This document shows, in pieces, positions 7,042-15,804 of a stretch of DNA of 33,351 nt (the stretch's first letter is position 1; the number at the start of each line of letters is the position of its first letter). The notes beneath the pieces were generated by a model, which worked only from the letters and a program-made list of their open reading frames with translations, made no database searches and was not told the DNA's origin. The stretch is from CAZCSK01 sp964501265 (GTDB lineage Bacteria > Actinomycetota > CADDZG01 > JAHWKV01), in assembly GCA_964501265.1 (NCBI GenBank), contig CAZCSK010000025.1, forward strand, positions 1 to 33,351, given 5' to 3'. The translations under genes and the position numbers were made by a program.

Positions 7042-9171
7042 ATGTCGAAAATAAGAGTCAGCGCGCTTGCCAAGGAGTTAGGGATTTCCTCGAAGGAGGC
7101 GATCTCTAAGCTCGACGCGATCGGAATCGTAGTAAAGAGCCACTCATCGTCGATCGAGCCCGATCAAGCCGACCAACTCCGAAAATCCCTAGCCGCTCCC
7201 ACCAAAGCCGCCAATCCGACCCCCACGGCGCTAAAACGGGGAGGCGCGACCCCTGCTCCCGAATCGGCATCGACGACGGGGTCGCGCAGGTCCGAGCACG
7301 TCGACGCGCCGAGCAAAGAACCGCCCGCGCCCGTCGCGGAACCCGTCGCGGGACCGGCCGCGGAACCCATCGCGGAATCCATAGCGGAAACCCCGGCTGA
7401 GCCCCCCGAGAAAAGTACCGAATCGATCCACGTACCCCGGGGGGTCACCGTCGAGGAGTTTGCTCGAAAACTCGGCCACCCTCCCGCCGAAATAATCAAG
7501 ATGCTGCTGGCTCTGGGGGAAATGAAGACGATCAACCAGTCTTTGTCCGACGAAGCCGTCGAGCTGCTGGCTCACGAGCTCGGCGCCGATGTGCAAGTCG
7601 TGTCTGTTGAGGAAGACGAAGCCGAGGGCGCCGAAGTTGAAATTGACGATCCCGCAACTCTCAAACCCCGGGCCCCAATCGTGACGGTCATGGGTCACGT
7701 CGATCACGGGAAAAGCTCCATCCTCCAGCAGTTTCGGAAAAAAGAAATGCTTTCGCTTGAAGCCGGAGGAATCACTCAGGCCATTGGCGCTTACCAGGTG
7801 CACGGCTCTGACAACCGTGTGGTTACGTTCATCGATACGCCAGGCCATGAGGCCTTCACTCAGATGCGCGCACGTGGAGCCCAGGTCACCGACATCGCGA
7901 TTCTGGTGGTGGCCGCGGACGACGGCGTACAACCCCAGACCACGGAGGCCCTTGATCACGCGAAGGCCGCGGGGGTACCGGTGATTGTTGCCGTCAACAA
8001 AATCGACAAGCCCGAGGCCGATCCAATGCGCGTCCGGCAACAACTCGCCGAAAAGGGCCTTCAGCCCGAGGAATGGGGCGGCGACACGATTTTCGTCGAT
8101 GTCTCCGCCAAACAAGGAACGAACCTCGACGATCTGCTAGACATGATCCATCTTGTTTCCGACATGCAAGAACTCAAAGCCAATCCGGACGCTAAAGCCC
8201 GAGGCGTTGCTATCGAAGCCCACCTCGATAAAGGAAGGGGTGCCGTGGCCACTCTGATCGTTCAGAGAGGGACCCTGAAAGTTGGCGATCCAGTTGTTTG
8301 TGGTACCGCGTGGTGCAAAGTAAGAGCGCTGGTGGACGAGGCGGGCAAACATATCCAAGAAGCGACTCCTTCACAGCCCGTGCTCGTGACGGGATGGTCC
8401 AAGGTTCCATCTGCCGGCGACGAATTCAAAGTTGTTGCTGACGACCGGGAGTCCCGGCGAATGACCGAAGGGCGGGAGGCCAAGCTCCGTCAGGCGGAGT
8501 ATGCCGCGGCTGGCAAAAGCATGAGCCTCGAGGAACTTCTTACAAAAACCCGCGCGGGTGAACAGCCTGAACTGAAGTTGATCCTCAAGGCCGACACTCA
8601 AGGCGCGATCGAGGCCTTGAGCGATTCCATCGAGAAGATAGATCAGGCAGGTGTCCGCATTACGATTTTGAGAAAAGCCGCGGGCGCCATTACCGAGAAT
8701 GAAGTCAATCTCGCCGAAGCTTCCGGTGCGATCGTCGTCGGGTTCAATGTTCGGCCCGATGCCGGCGCCAGGCAACTGGCCGAGAAGAGAGGCGTTGATG
8801 TACGTCTTTATGAGGTGATCTATCAGCTGCTCGAGGACATTGAAAAGGCCACAAGGGGTCTGCTGGCGCCGGAGGAAGAAGAAATTGTCACCTCTACCGT
8901 TGAAGTGCGCCAACTATTCCGCGGACCCCGCGGCGTGGCCGCGGGCTGTTACGTAACCGAAGGGAAGGTGGAACGGGGTGCTCGAGCTCGTCTCGTCAGG
9001 GACGGCGCCGTCATCTACACTGGAGAGGTTTCCACGCTTCGTCGCTTCAGGGACGATGTCCGCGAGGTTTCAGCGGGCTTCGAATGCGGCATCATGATCT
9101 CTGGATACAACGATCTGAAGGAAGGCGACGTGATCGAAACATTCGAGGTGCGTGAGGTCGCCCGGGTATAG
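7042..9171 (+). CDS. infB: Translation initiation factor IF-2
   Basis: GTPase that places fMet-tRNA on the 30S subunit and promotes subunit joining. The 709 residues comprise an N-terminal IF2_N helix-turn domain (RVSALAKELGISSKEAISKL), a Pro/Ala/Glu-rich linker with a 12-bp tandem repeat, a second IF2_N domain (about 140-190), the G domain (GHVDHGKSS at 218, DTPGHEAF at 265, NKID at 319), and domains II to IV. The linker is much shorter than in many actinobacteria. I start at the ATG at 7042. A TTG at 7030 would add only four residues. No strong Shine-Dalgarno is present. DUF503 follows without a gap. Confidence 0.96.
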   Translation: MSKIRVSALAKELGISSKEAISKLDAIGIVVKSHSSSIEPDQADQLRKSLAAPTKAANPTPTALKRGGATPAPESASTTGSRRSEHVDAPSKEPPAPVAEPVAGPAAEPIAESIAETPAEPPEKSTESIHVPRGVTVEEFARKLGHPPAEIIKMLLALGEMKTINQSLSDEAVELLAHELGADVQVVSVEEDEAEGAEVEIDDPATLKPRAPIVTVMGHVDHGKSSILQQFRKKEMLSLEAGGITQAIGAYQVHGSDNRVVTFIDTPGHEAFTQMRARGAQVTDIAILVVAADDGVQPQTTEALDHAKAAGVPVIVAVNKIDKPEADPMRVRQQLAEKGLQPEEWGGDTIFVDVSAKQGTNLDDLLDMIHLVSDMQELKANPDAKARGVAIEAHLDKGRGAVATLIVQRGTLKVGDPVVCGTAWCKVRALVDEAGKHIQEATPSQPVLVTGWSKVPSAGDEFKVVADDRESRRMTEGREAKLRQAEYAAAGKSMSLEELLTKTRAGEQPELKLILKADTQGAIEALSDSIEKIDQAGVRITILRKAAGAITENEVNLAEASGAIVVGFNVRPDAGARQLAEKRGVDVRLYEVIYQLLEDIEKATRGLLAPEEEEIVTSTVEVRQLFRGPRGVAAGCYVTEGKVERGARARLVRDGAVIYTGEVSTLRRFRDDVREVSAGFECGIMISGYNDLKEGDVIETFEVREVARV
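7333..7392 (+). repeat. Five 12-bp tandem repeats in the infB linker
   Basis: Five adjacent 12-base units of the form GTCGCGGAACCC (7333, 7345, 7357, 7369, 7381) diverge steadily toward the 3' end. They encode VAEP, VAGP, AAEP, IAES, IAET. In-phase repeat expansion of this flexible linker is plausible and harmless to the reading frame. Confidence 0.85.
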
Positions 9172-9465
9172 ATGTTCGTTGGGATGGCCCGGTATGACTT
9201 CCTGGTGCGCAGTTCTACTTCGCTGAAGGACAAGCGGCGGGTCGTGAAACATATTTTGGGGACGATGCGAACTCGATTCAATGTGGCGGGGGCGGAGGTA
9301 GATCATGAAGACCTTCGGCAGAGGGTTACGATCGGGGTGTCTTGCGTGTCTAACTCTTCTTTTCATGTGAAGAAAATGCTTCAGGAGGTCGAAAGATTTG
9401 TGCGAAGTCAGGATGCCATTGAAGTTGTCGGCGCAACGATGGAAGTGGTGACGCCGGATGCCTAA
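9172..9465 (+). CDS. DUF503 family protein (YlxP-like)
   Basis: A 97-residue protein of the DUF503/YlxP family, almost always encoded between infB and rbfA. The family pattern is visible: short N-terminal strand, SLKDKRRVVKHILGTMRTRFNVAGAEV, then a beta-rich half ending in VVGATMEVV. The molecular role is unknown to me. Location among ribosome-assembly genes suggests a link to translation. The ATG follows directly after the infB TAG, and the end overlaps rbfA by eight bases. Confidence 0.9.
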   Translation: MFVGMARYDFLVRSSTSLKDKRRVVKHILGTMRTRFNVAGAEVDHEDLRQRVTIGVSCVSNSSFHVKKMLQEVERFVRSQDAIEVVGATMEVVTPDA

Positions 9466-9868
9466 GAACTTTCCACGGGCGGAGCGCGTGGAACAATTGG
9501 CGCGCGAGGTACTCGGCGAAGCTATCCAGCACCTGACCGATCCACGCCTTGGGTTCGTGACTCTGACCAGCGTGAAAATTACGCCCGACATGCGCCAAGC
9601 TCGTGGTTATGTGAGCGCGCTCGGGGGCCCAGATGAAAGGGAGGCGACGATGGAGGCGATCCACAGCGCAACTCCTCATCTCCGATCGATCCTTGGTCGT
9701 GAGGTGCGACTGCGGTATCTTCCCCAGTTGGAATTTGTTGAAGACACGACCGCGGAGCACTCCGAACGTATCGAGCAGCTTCTGCGCGGGCTAGGAGTTT
9801 CCAAGCCACCCGACGTGGAACCCCTCGCAGACCGAGCGGCAGAGTCTGAAGACGGGCAGCCGAAGTGA
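9458..9868 (+). CDS. rbfA: Ribosome-binding factor A
   Basis: Cold-shock-associated 30S maturation factor that binds near the 16S 5' helix. The 136 residues have the single KH-like domain of the family: RVEQLAREVLGEAIQHLTDPRLGFVTLTSVKITPDMRQARGYVS, and the RLRYLPQLEFVEDTTAEHSERIEQLL ending. The acidic C-terminal tail is ordinary. ATG start overlapping DUF503. The stop overlaps the GTG of the next gene (GTGA). Confidence 0.95.
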   Translation: MPKNFPRAERVEQLAREVLGEAIQHLTDPRLGFVTLTSVKITPDMRQARGYVSALGGPDEREATMEAIHSATPHLRSILGREVRLRYLPQLEFVEDTTAEHSERIEQLLRGLGVSKPPDVEPLADRAAESEDGQPK

Positions 9869-10854
9869 TATCGGATGACCAGTGGGAGAGCGCGGCCAGC
9901 GCTCTTAACGGGGCCGAGAGTGTCGCGATCTTTTGTCATGTCTCACCCGACGGAGACGCCCTCGGTTCGATGCTCGGGCTGGGCCTTTATCTCCGAAGGC
10001 AGGGCAAGCAGGTTTGGATGAGCTGGGGCAGCGAGGGTGGCGATGTCCCCCCCCAGTACGAATTCCTGCCCGGCGTCGGCAGCGTATCGCCTCCTAGCGA
10101 TGTTCCGGCAAGTTTGGAAATGTGTGTGGCGACCGACTGCGCGGACATCCAACGGCTCGGTCTGCTAGCGGAACGGTTCACTTCAGCTACCGCGTCGATC
10201 AATATCGATCATCACAAGACGAACGAGGGCTTTGGAAAGATCAATCTCGTCGAGCCTTCGGTTTCATCTTCGTCAGAACTCATGTACCGGCTCCTGGACG
10301 CAATGGGGGCCGTCCTAAATTCCGACGAAGCCACATGCCTGTACACGGGCATCGTCACCGACACCGGCAGGTTTCAGTACTCGAACACGACTTCCGAGAC
10401 GCTGCGGACGGCCGCTAGTCTTCGTGAGACTGGCGTGGATCATGAACTCGTGGCGCGCAGCGTGTTCGAGTCGGCTTCGTTTGAGTACCTTCAGTTGGTT
10501 GGAGTAGTCATGTCGCGGGCACAGGTCAATGACGGCGTCGTGTCCAGCTGGCTCGCTCAGGCCGACTTGAACGGTGTGGGGCTCGATGAGACCGAACACC
10601 TCATCGATGTTCTGCGAGCCATTCGAAACGTGCGCATGGCAATTCTTATCAAAGAAAAACCAGAAGGGGGATGGAAGGCGTCGCTGCGTGCGTCGGGCGG
10701 CGAGGTGGACGTGGCGGTTATCGCCAAGTCCTTTGGGGGCGGAGGACACGCCAGGGCTGCTGGGTTCGATGCCAGCGGGACCCCTGAAGAGATCATCCCC
10801 GCGATCATGCAGCGTCTTCCGAAACACCTCGACGCTCAAGCGCCCTCCGGCTAA
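9865..10854 (+). CDS. DHH/DHHA1 phosphoesterase (NrnA-like)
   Basis: Manganese-dependent phosphoesterase of the NrnA/Orn-substitute family, probably degrading nanoRNA or pAp or cleaving cyclic-di-AMP products. The 329 residues include HVSPDGDALGS near 28-37, DCADIQRLG, the DHH motif at 115-117, GIVTDTGRFQYSNT, and the C-terminal DHHA1 motif GGGGHARAAG near 291. All metal-binding motifs are present. The position between rbfA and truB is typical of Gram-positive and actinobacterial genomes. GTG start overlapping rbfA. The preferred substrate cannot be decided from sequence. Confidence 0.9.
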   Translation: MISDDQWESAASALNGAESVAIFCHVSPDGDALGSMLGLGLYLRRQGKQVWMSWGSEGGDVPPQYEFLPGVGSVSPPSDVPASLEMCVATDCADIQRLGLLAERFTSATASINIDHHKTNEGFGKINLVEPSVSSSSELMYRLLDAMGAVLNSDEATCLYTGIVTDTGRFQYSNTTSETLRTAASLRETGVDHELVARSVFESASFEYLQLVGVVMSRAQVNDGVVSSWLAQADLNGVGLDETEHLIDVLRAIRNVRMAILIKEKPEGGWKASLRASGGEVDVAVIAKSFGGGGHARAAGFDASGTPEEIIPAIMQRLPKHLDAQAPSG

Positions 10855-10857
10855 CTA

Positions 10858-11820
10858 GTGACCTTAACTGACCTCTCGGGGCTCGTTGTTATTGATAAGC
10901 CTTCTGGTCTCACTTCGCACGACGTAGTCGATCGCGTGAGACGCGTTTACGAGATGACTAAGGTCGGTCATGCTGGCACGCTCGACCCTTCGGCGACCGG
11001 CGTGATGCTCCTGGGCCTTGGCAGGGCCACACGGCTGCTCGCATTCCTCCAGGGGTTGTCTAAGTCGTACCGCGCCGTCGCCAAGTTCGGTGTGAGCACA
11101 ACGACCCAGGATGCCGAGGGCGAAGTCACGGCCACGGTCCCTTCGAGGTTATCGGTTCAGGACGTCGAGAAGGCGGCCGCCGCATTCCGAGGGGAGATCC
11201 GCCAAGTGCCTCCTATGGTGTCGGCCGTGAAAGTTGGTGGCGAACCATTGTACAAAGCCGCGCGCAGGGGTGAAGTTATCGAACGCGAGGCGCGCCGCGT
11301 TCGGATCTACGACTTTGACATCGAAGATTTCGATGCCGATGCCCAGACCGCCAAGGTCTTCGTGCGATGTTCCAGCGGTACGTACATTCGTACGCTGGCA
11401 TCCGACCTCGGCGATGCTCTCAACTGCGGCGCACATCTGATCAGTTTGCGGCGGATGAGTGTCGGTTCCTTTGGCGAGGACGATTGCGTGGTGCTCGAAG
11501 AACTGGAAAAGATGGGGCTCAAGGCCAGTGTTCAGCGCATTCTTTCCATGAGAGAAATGATGCGCGATTTTCCGCAGATAACTGTTGACGGGAAGGGCCT
11601 CGATGCGGTCGTTCATGGAAGAGCGCTCGGACCTGACTTTGTCGTGGACCGGCCGGGGGAGCTACCCATCAATCCTCTCGCGGCAGGAGGGGGTCGGCCT
11701 GCCCATGAGGCTGGACTTGCAGCGGGCCTGCCCATCAGCGTGGTTGATGGCGAGGGAAAGTTGCTCGCCGTCTATCGCAGATCAGCAAAGGGCTTTAAAG
11801 CTGCAGCGGTTCTTGTGTGA
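10858..11820 (+). CDS. truB: tRNA pseudouridine-55 synthase
   Basis: Forms pseudouridine at position 55 of the T loop of tRNAs. The 320-residue sequence begins with KPSGLTSHDVVDRVRR and has the active-site segment HAGTLDPSATGVMLLG with the nucleophilic Asp at residue 43. RCSSGTYIRTLASDLG is the other conserved block. The C-terminal PUA-like part is somewhat Gly/Pro-rich (around 265-300) but without a frameshift. GTG start three bases after the preceding stop. The end overlaps ribF (GTGA). Confidence 0.95.
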   Translation: MTLTDLSGLVVIDKPSGLTSHDVVDRVRRVYEMTKVGHAGTLDPSATGVMLLGLGRATRLLAFLQGLSKSYRAVAKFGVSTTTQDAEGEVTATVPSRLSVQDVEKAAAAFRGEIRQVPPMVSAVKVGGEPLYKAARRGEVIEREARRVRIYDFDIEDFDADAQTAKVFVRCSSGTYIRTLASDLGDALNCGAHLISLRRMSVGSFGEDDCVVLEELEKMGLKASVQRILSMREMMRDFPQITVDGKGLDAVVHGRALGPDFVVDRPGELPINPLAAGGGRPAHEAGLAAGLPISVVDGEGKLLAVYRRSAKGFKAAAVLV

Positions 11821-12764
11821 AGCTTTACCGTGGACTGGGTGCGCTCCCCAAGAATCTGGCACCGTCGGCACTTACAATCGGGAACTTCGACGCGGTCCAT
11901 CGGGGCCACCGGGCGCTGATCGAGCGCGTGAATCGCAGGAGCGAGGCCGAAGGCGCGATTCCAACCCTCGTTACGTTTAATCCTCACCCTCAGAAGGTGT
12001 TACACGGCCAGGCGCCACCCGCCCTGGTTAGGCCGGAAGACAAGTTAGAACTTCTTCAAAGAGCGGGGATTAAGCGCGTCCTAGAGATTCCCTTCACGAA
12101 GAAGTTGTCCATGCTGGAGCCCGAAGATTTCATCCGGCTCTACCTCCTTCAGGGTTTGCACGCCCGGGTTGTCGTCGTCGGGGCCGGTTTCAGGTTCGGG
12201 CGCTTGGCGCGCGGCGACGTGCCGATGCTTAGAAGCTTTTCCCGAACGCTTGGTTTCGTTTTTGAGGCCGTGAGACTGGCCGAGACTAACGGACGCCGGA
12301 TCTCCAGCACTGCTATCCGTCATGCGCTTGCGGAAGGTGATCTCGAATGGGCCCACAGGGCCCTCGGACGTGAGTACAAGTTGCCGGGAAAGATTGTGAG
12401 AGGCGCAGGGCGCGGACGTGATTTGGGCTATCCGACCGCGAACTTGAAGCCGCACCCCGGTTTGGTCGTTCCGGGCCCAGGGGTCTATGCAGGAAGCGTG
12501 GCGATCGGGAAACGGTCATTGCCTGCGGCTATCAGCATCGGAACCAACCCGACTTTCGGAGCCGGCCCGCTGTCCGTGGAAGCCTTTCTCATAGACTACA
12601 CAGGCGACCTCTACGGTCGAGCAGTCGAATTCGAATTCGCCGCGCGGATCCGCGACCACGTCGCTTTTGACGGACCGGACTCCTTGCGCGAAGCCATAGC
12701 CCAGGACGTGAAGATCGTTCGCCGCCTAGTCTCAGGCGCATCGCCCCCACTGCCGATAAGGTAG
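11817..12764 (+). CDS. ribF: Bifunctional riboflavin kinase / FAD synthetase
   Basis: Converts riboflavin to FMN and then FAD. Two domains are visible in 315 residues: the N-terminal nucleotidyltransferase (TIGNFDAVHRGH at 20-31, then the block VVVGAGFRFGRLARGD, and ISSTAIRHAL), and the C-terminal flavokinase (GRGRDLGYPTANLKPHP, GVYAG, SIGTNPTFG, and the VEAFLIDYTGDLYGR block ending the fold). Length is normal. GTG start overlapping truB, the usual truB-ribF pairing. Confidence 0.95.
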   Translation: MKLYRGLGALPKNLAPSALTIGNFDAVHRGHRALIERVNRRSEAEGAIPTLVTFNPHPQKVLHGQAPPALVRPEDKLELLQRAGIKRVLEIPFTKKLSMLEPEDFIRLYLLQGLHARVVVVGAGFRFGRLARGDVPMLRSFSRTLGFVFEAVRLAETNGRRISSTAIRHALAEGDLEWAHRALGREYKLPGKIVRGAGRGRDLGYPTANLKPHPGLVVPGPGVYAGSVAIGKRSLPAAISIGTNPTFGAGPLSVEAFLIDYTGDLYGRAVEFEFAARIRDHVAFDGPDSLREAIAQDVKIVRRLVSGASPPLPIR

Positions 12765-12771
12765 GGCCAAG

Positions 12772-12957
12772 ATGTTTAAGCATTGTCCGAGCTGTGAGTC
12801 CAAAAACGTTGTCATCTACGAGCGTGGCGAAGATGACTCCTACTGCCTTGACTGCGCCTTCACCTGGCGTCAAACCCCAGAAAAGATCACGGTCTCTCGA
12901 AAGGTGCTCAACCAGCTAGCCGGCCTAAGAGGCCGCCCCCGCAAGGAAAACCTGTAG
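12772..12957 (+). CDS. Small zinc-ribbon protein, function unknown
   Basis: A 61-residue basic protein with two Cys pairs, CPSC (5-8) and CLDC (25-28), spaced as a zinc ribbon: strand VVIYE, turn, then CLDCAFTWR. The C-terminal half is helical and basic (VSRKVLNQLAGLRGRPRKENL), with an RGRPRK end like an AT-hook or nucleic-acid tail. I do not recognise a named family. It sits seven bases after ribF and 30 bases before rpsO, so it is probably co-transcribed. RNA or DNA binding is inference from the ribbon and charge. Confidence 0.7.
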   Translation: MFKHCPSCESKNVVIYERGEDDSYCLDCAFTWRQTPEKITVSRKVLNQLAGLRGRPRKENL

Positions 12958-12961
12958 TGCG

Positions 12962-12970
12962 TGCTAGTAT
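12962..12970 (+). promoter_or_regulatory. Candidate extended -10 for rpsO
   Basis: TGC-TAGTAT (extended -10 pattern TGN plus a TANNNT hexamer) ends 17 bases before the rpsO ATG at 12988, leaving a leader of roughly ten bases. No clear -35 is seen. Pattern match only. Confidence 0.35.
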
Positions 12971-12987
12971 CGACTCTAACAACTGAC

Positions 12988-13257
12988 ATGACTCTAGACA
13001 CCCAATCCAAAAGCAAGATTATCGCGGACTTTTCCCGAGGCGAGACCGATACGGGCTCCCCGGAGGTTCAGATTGCCATCTTCACGAAGAGAATCGAGGA
13101 GTTGACGGAGCACCTCAGAGCCCATTCCGCCGATCATCATTCACGACGTGGACTTCGAATCTTGGTAGGAAAGCGTACGCGATTGGGAAATTACCTTAAG
13201 CGTGAGAACGTAGAACGATACCGAGCCTTGATAGCCAAGCTCGGCATCAGGGGCTAG
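12988..13257 (+). CDS. rpsO: 30S ribosomal protein S15
   Basis: Primary 16S rRNA-binding protein of the platform. The 89 residues are exactly the family length and show FSRGETDTGSPEVQIAIFTKRIEELTEHL, HHSRRGLRILVGKRTRLGNYLKR and a YRALIAKLGIRG end. I start at the ATG at 12988. A GTG at 12961 would add nine residues not found in S15. Followed by the long, structured pnp leader, as in the rpsO-pnp operons of E. coli and Streptomyces. Confidence 0.96.
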   Translation: MTLDTQSKSKIIADFSRGETDTGSPEVQIAIFTKRIEELTEHLRAHSADHHSRRGLRILVGKRTRLGNYLKRENVERYRALIAKLGIRG

Positions 13258-13292
13258 AAAGGAGCAAACAAAGAAACCCAGGGGAGGCTGTC

Positions 13293-13354
13293 GTCAGTTT
13301 CCAGTTGCGAGCGCTTGACTTTAAGAACTCGAGCCCTCACAACTGAAAACTGGC
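13293..13354 (+). promoter_or_regulatory. Long stem-loop in the rpsO-pnp intergenic region
   Basis: Arms at 13295-13307 (CAGTTTCCAGTTG) and 13340-13352 (CAACTGAAAACTG) pair at 12 of 13 positions, with a G-C pair and a wobble beyond. About 32 bases form the loop. In E. coli and Streptomyces, double-stranded leaders at this place are cut by RNase III and used for PNPase autoregulation. The same use here is inference. It is not followed by a T run. Confidence 0.6.
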
Positions 13355-13384
13355 ACAAAGGATATGGCCTCTTAAGAGATTCAC

Positions 13385-13455
13385 GGGGGGTTCGGGGGGG
13401 GGTAGCAGCCCCCCGGAGGTATAACCAGGATTCGCCAGAAGCTGCGAACCCCCCG
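13385..13455 (-). repeat. Palindromic element copy 2, in the pnp leader (reverse)
   Basis: The only intergenic copy, 71 bp rather than 69. The two extra bases are in the C run near the 3' end (nine C instead of seven). The ends are conserved, and the 18-bp centre is completely different from the other copies. It lies between the pnp stem-loop and the pnp Shine-Dalgarno (GGAGG at 13464-13468). Its outer arms GGGGGGTTCG and CGAACCCCCC are perfect, so it should fold in the mRNA just ahead of the ribosome binding site. Confidence 0.9.
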
Positions 13456-13476
13456 AAGACAAATGGAGGTACATAA

Positions 13477-15801
13477 ATGGAAAGCAACAATGTTCATACC
13501 GTCGAACGCAAGATCGGCGAGCCAGTCATCAGCTTTGAAACCGGCCGCCTTGCCCTTTTGGCAGACGGCGCGGTTCTTGCCCAGATGGGTGAGACCAGTC
13601 TTCTCGTCGCGGCAACCGCGTCGAAAAAGCCGCGTGAAGGGACGAACTTCTTCCCGTTGACCGTTGATTTCGAGGAGCGGTTGTACGCAGTCGGCAAGAT
13701 TCCAGGAAGCGTGTTTCGCAGGGAGGGTCGTGCGGGAGAGAAGGCAATCCTTACCGCCCGTCTGATCGACCGGCCACTGCGGCCTTGCTTCCCTAGCGGT
13801 TTCCGCAACGACGTTCACATCGTGAGCATCGTCCAATCGGTTGACCTAATCAATCCTCCTGACGTGCTTGCGATTAACGCGGCTTCCTGCGCGCTCATGC
13901 TGTCGGGCGTCCCCTTCGAGGGCCCGGTCGGAGCGTGCCGCATGTCGCACATCAACGGGGCATGGGTCGCCAACGCCTCGTATCAACAATCCGAGCAGGC
14001 GACCTTCGAGATGATCGTGGCAGGACGACGCAATGAAACAGGCGCGGCCGACATCTTGATGGTCGAGGCTTCTGCCACCGAACTTTCGCTCGATCTGGTG
14101 GAGGAAGGCGCACCCGAGGTGACCGAGGAGATCGTCGCAGAGGGCATCGAACAAGCCACACTCGTGATCCTCGAAGTTGTCGGCGCCCAAGAAGAGCTTG
14201 TAGCCAAGGCAGGCGTCAAGCACCAGAACAAGGAATGGGTGATTGAATCCGAGGGTGGCGCAGACGTGATCTCTAGAGTCCGCCAGCTTGCCGGCGAAAG
14301 CCTCGGCAACGCCATCGTGATAGCCGACAAGTCCGCCCGGGAGCAAGCTATCGACGAAATCTACGCGACCTTGACCGAGACGACCGGCGGAGAGTTCCCT
14401 GACCAAACCAAAGAGGTCTCGGCGGCTTACGAAAAACTGACCAAGTCTTTGGTGCGCGACAGAGTCATCAAAGAAGGCGTCCGCATTGACGGGCGGGGAA
14501 TTAAGGACATTAGGCAGATCTCTTGCGAAGTGGACGTGATCCCGCGCGTGCACGGAACGGGCCTGTTCACTCGAGGCCAGACGCAGGTGCTATCGACGAT
14601 CACGCTCGGCATGCTCAAGATGGAGCAGATACACGGCGTTGACGAACTGGGAATCGTGGAAACCAAGCGCTACATGCACCATTACAACGACCCACCGTTT
14701 TCTTACGGTGAGGCAGGGTTCATGCGCGGGCCGGGCCGTAGAGCCATCGGCCACGGTTCTCTTGCCGAGCGTGCGTTGCTACCGGTCATCCCGAGAGAAG
14801 ACGACTTCCCCTATGCGATAAGGGTCGTGAGCGAGATTCTTTCTTCGAACGGATCAACTTCGATGGCAAGCGTTTGTGGCTCGACGCTATGCCTTATGGA
14901 CGCAGGTGTGCCGATCAAGGCGCCGGTTGCTGGCATAGCCATGGGGCTTATCAAAGAAGGCGACAACTTTGTCACTTTGACCGACATCATTGGGGCTGAA
15001 GACGCCTTCGGTGACATGGACTTCAAAGTAGCGGGGACGGCCACCATGGTGACGGCCCTCCAGCTTGACACCAAGATCACCGGCGTCCCCTCATCCGTAC
15101 TTAGGGGAGCCCTTCAGCAGGCACATGAGGCCAGGCTGTTCATCCTCGGAAAGATCACTGAAACGCTGCCGGCTCCGCGTTCGGAGCTGAACCCCAACGC
15201 ACCGCGCATTATCTCGTTCATGATTCCCGTAGATAAGATCGGCGAGGTCATCGGCCCGAAGGGCAAGAGAATCAACGAGATCATTGCCGACACAGGGGTC
15301 GAGATCGACATCGAGGACGACGGCTCCGTACGCATCGGAGCGCGTGAGCAAGGCGATGCCGACGAGGCCAGGCGACGAATCGACGAGCTTGCCAACCCCA
15401 GGATCCCCCAGGTTGGCGAGAAGTTCATGGGAAAGGTCGTGAAGATCGTCGAATTCGGCGCCTTCGTGAACCTCAGCGGTGGCACCGATGGCTTGGTTCA
15501 CATCTCAAAGCTCGGCGGGGAAATCCGACTTGCGCGAGTTGAAGATGTATTGAGCGAAGGCGATGACCTCGAGGTTGAGGTTACCGAGATTGATGTCCGC
15601 GGCAAGATTTCGCTGACCCCCGTCACCCTTCCGCCGCGGGTGGCGGAGCTGCCGGCCGATTACGCGGCGAAGAACCCCCGGGTCGAACGACCGCGCCGGG
15701 ACTCGGGCGGAGACCGCGGCCGCGACCGGGGTGGACGCGACCGTGATCGCGGGCCCAGGCCCCCTCGCCGTGACCGCGACGACCGGCCGCCGCGCGACTA
15801 A
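13477..15801 (+). CDS. pnp: Polyribonucleotide nucleotidyltransferase (PNPase)
   Basis: 3'-to-5' phosphorolytic exoribonuclease of the RNA degradosome. The 774 residues carry two RNase PH-like domains (first about 10-145, second about 325-545 with FTRGQTQVLSTITLG), a KH domain (IPVDKIGEVIGPKGKRI, about 584-600) and an S1 domain (from about 648). The last 38 residues are a highly charged Arg/Asp/Gly tail (RDRGGRDRDRG type) probably aiding RNA binding. ATG start with Shine-Dalgarno GGAGG eight bases upstream. The leader contains a stem-loop and an inserted palindromic element. Confidence 0.97.
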   Translation: MESNNVHTVERKIGEPVISFETGRLALLADGAVLAQMGETSLLVAATASKKPREGTNFFPLTVDFEERLYAVGKIPGSVFRREGRAGEKAILTARLIDRPLRPCFPSGFRNDVHIVSIVQSVDLINPPDVLAINAASCALMLSGVPFEGPVGACRMSHINGAWVANASYQQSEQATFEMIVAGRRNETGAADILMVEASATELSLDLVEEGAPEVTEEIVAEGIEQATLVILEVVGAQEELVAKAGVKHQNKEWVIESEGGADVISRVRQLAGESLGNAIVIADKSAREQAIDEIYATLTETTGGEFPDQTKEVSAAYEKLTKSLVRDRVIKEGVRIDGRGIKDIRQISCEVDVIPRVHGTGLFTRGQTQVLSTITLGMLKMEQIHGVDELGIVETKRYMHHYNDPPFSYGEAGFMRGPGRRAIGHGSLAERALLPVIPREDDFPYAIRVVSEILSSNGSTSMASVCGSTLCLMDAGVPIKAPVAGIAMGLIKEGDNFVTLTDIIGAEDAFGDMDFKVAGTATMVTALQLDTKITGVPSSVLRGALQQAHEARLFILGKITETLPAPRSELNPNAPRIISFMIPVDKIGEVIGPKGKRINEIIADTGVEIDIEDDGSVRIGAREQGDADEARRRIDELANPRIPQVGEKFMGKVVKIVEFGAFVNLSGGTDGLVHISKLGGEIRLARVEDVLSEGDDLEVEVTEIDVRGKISLTPVTLPPRVAELPADYAAKNPRVERPRRDSGGDRGRDRGGRDRDRGPRPPRRDRDDRPPRD

Positions 15802-15804
15802 CGT

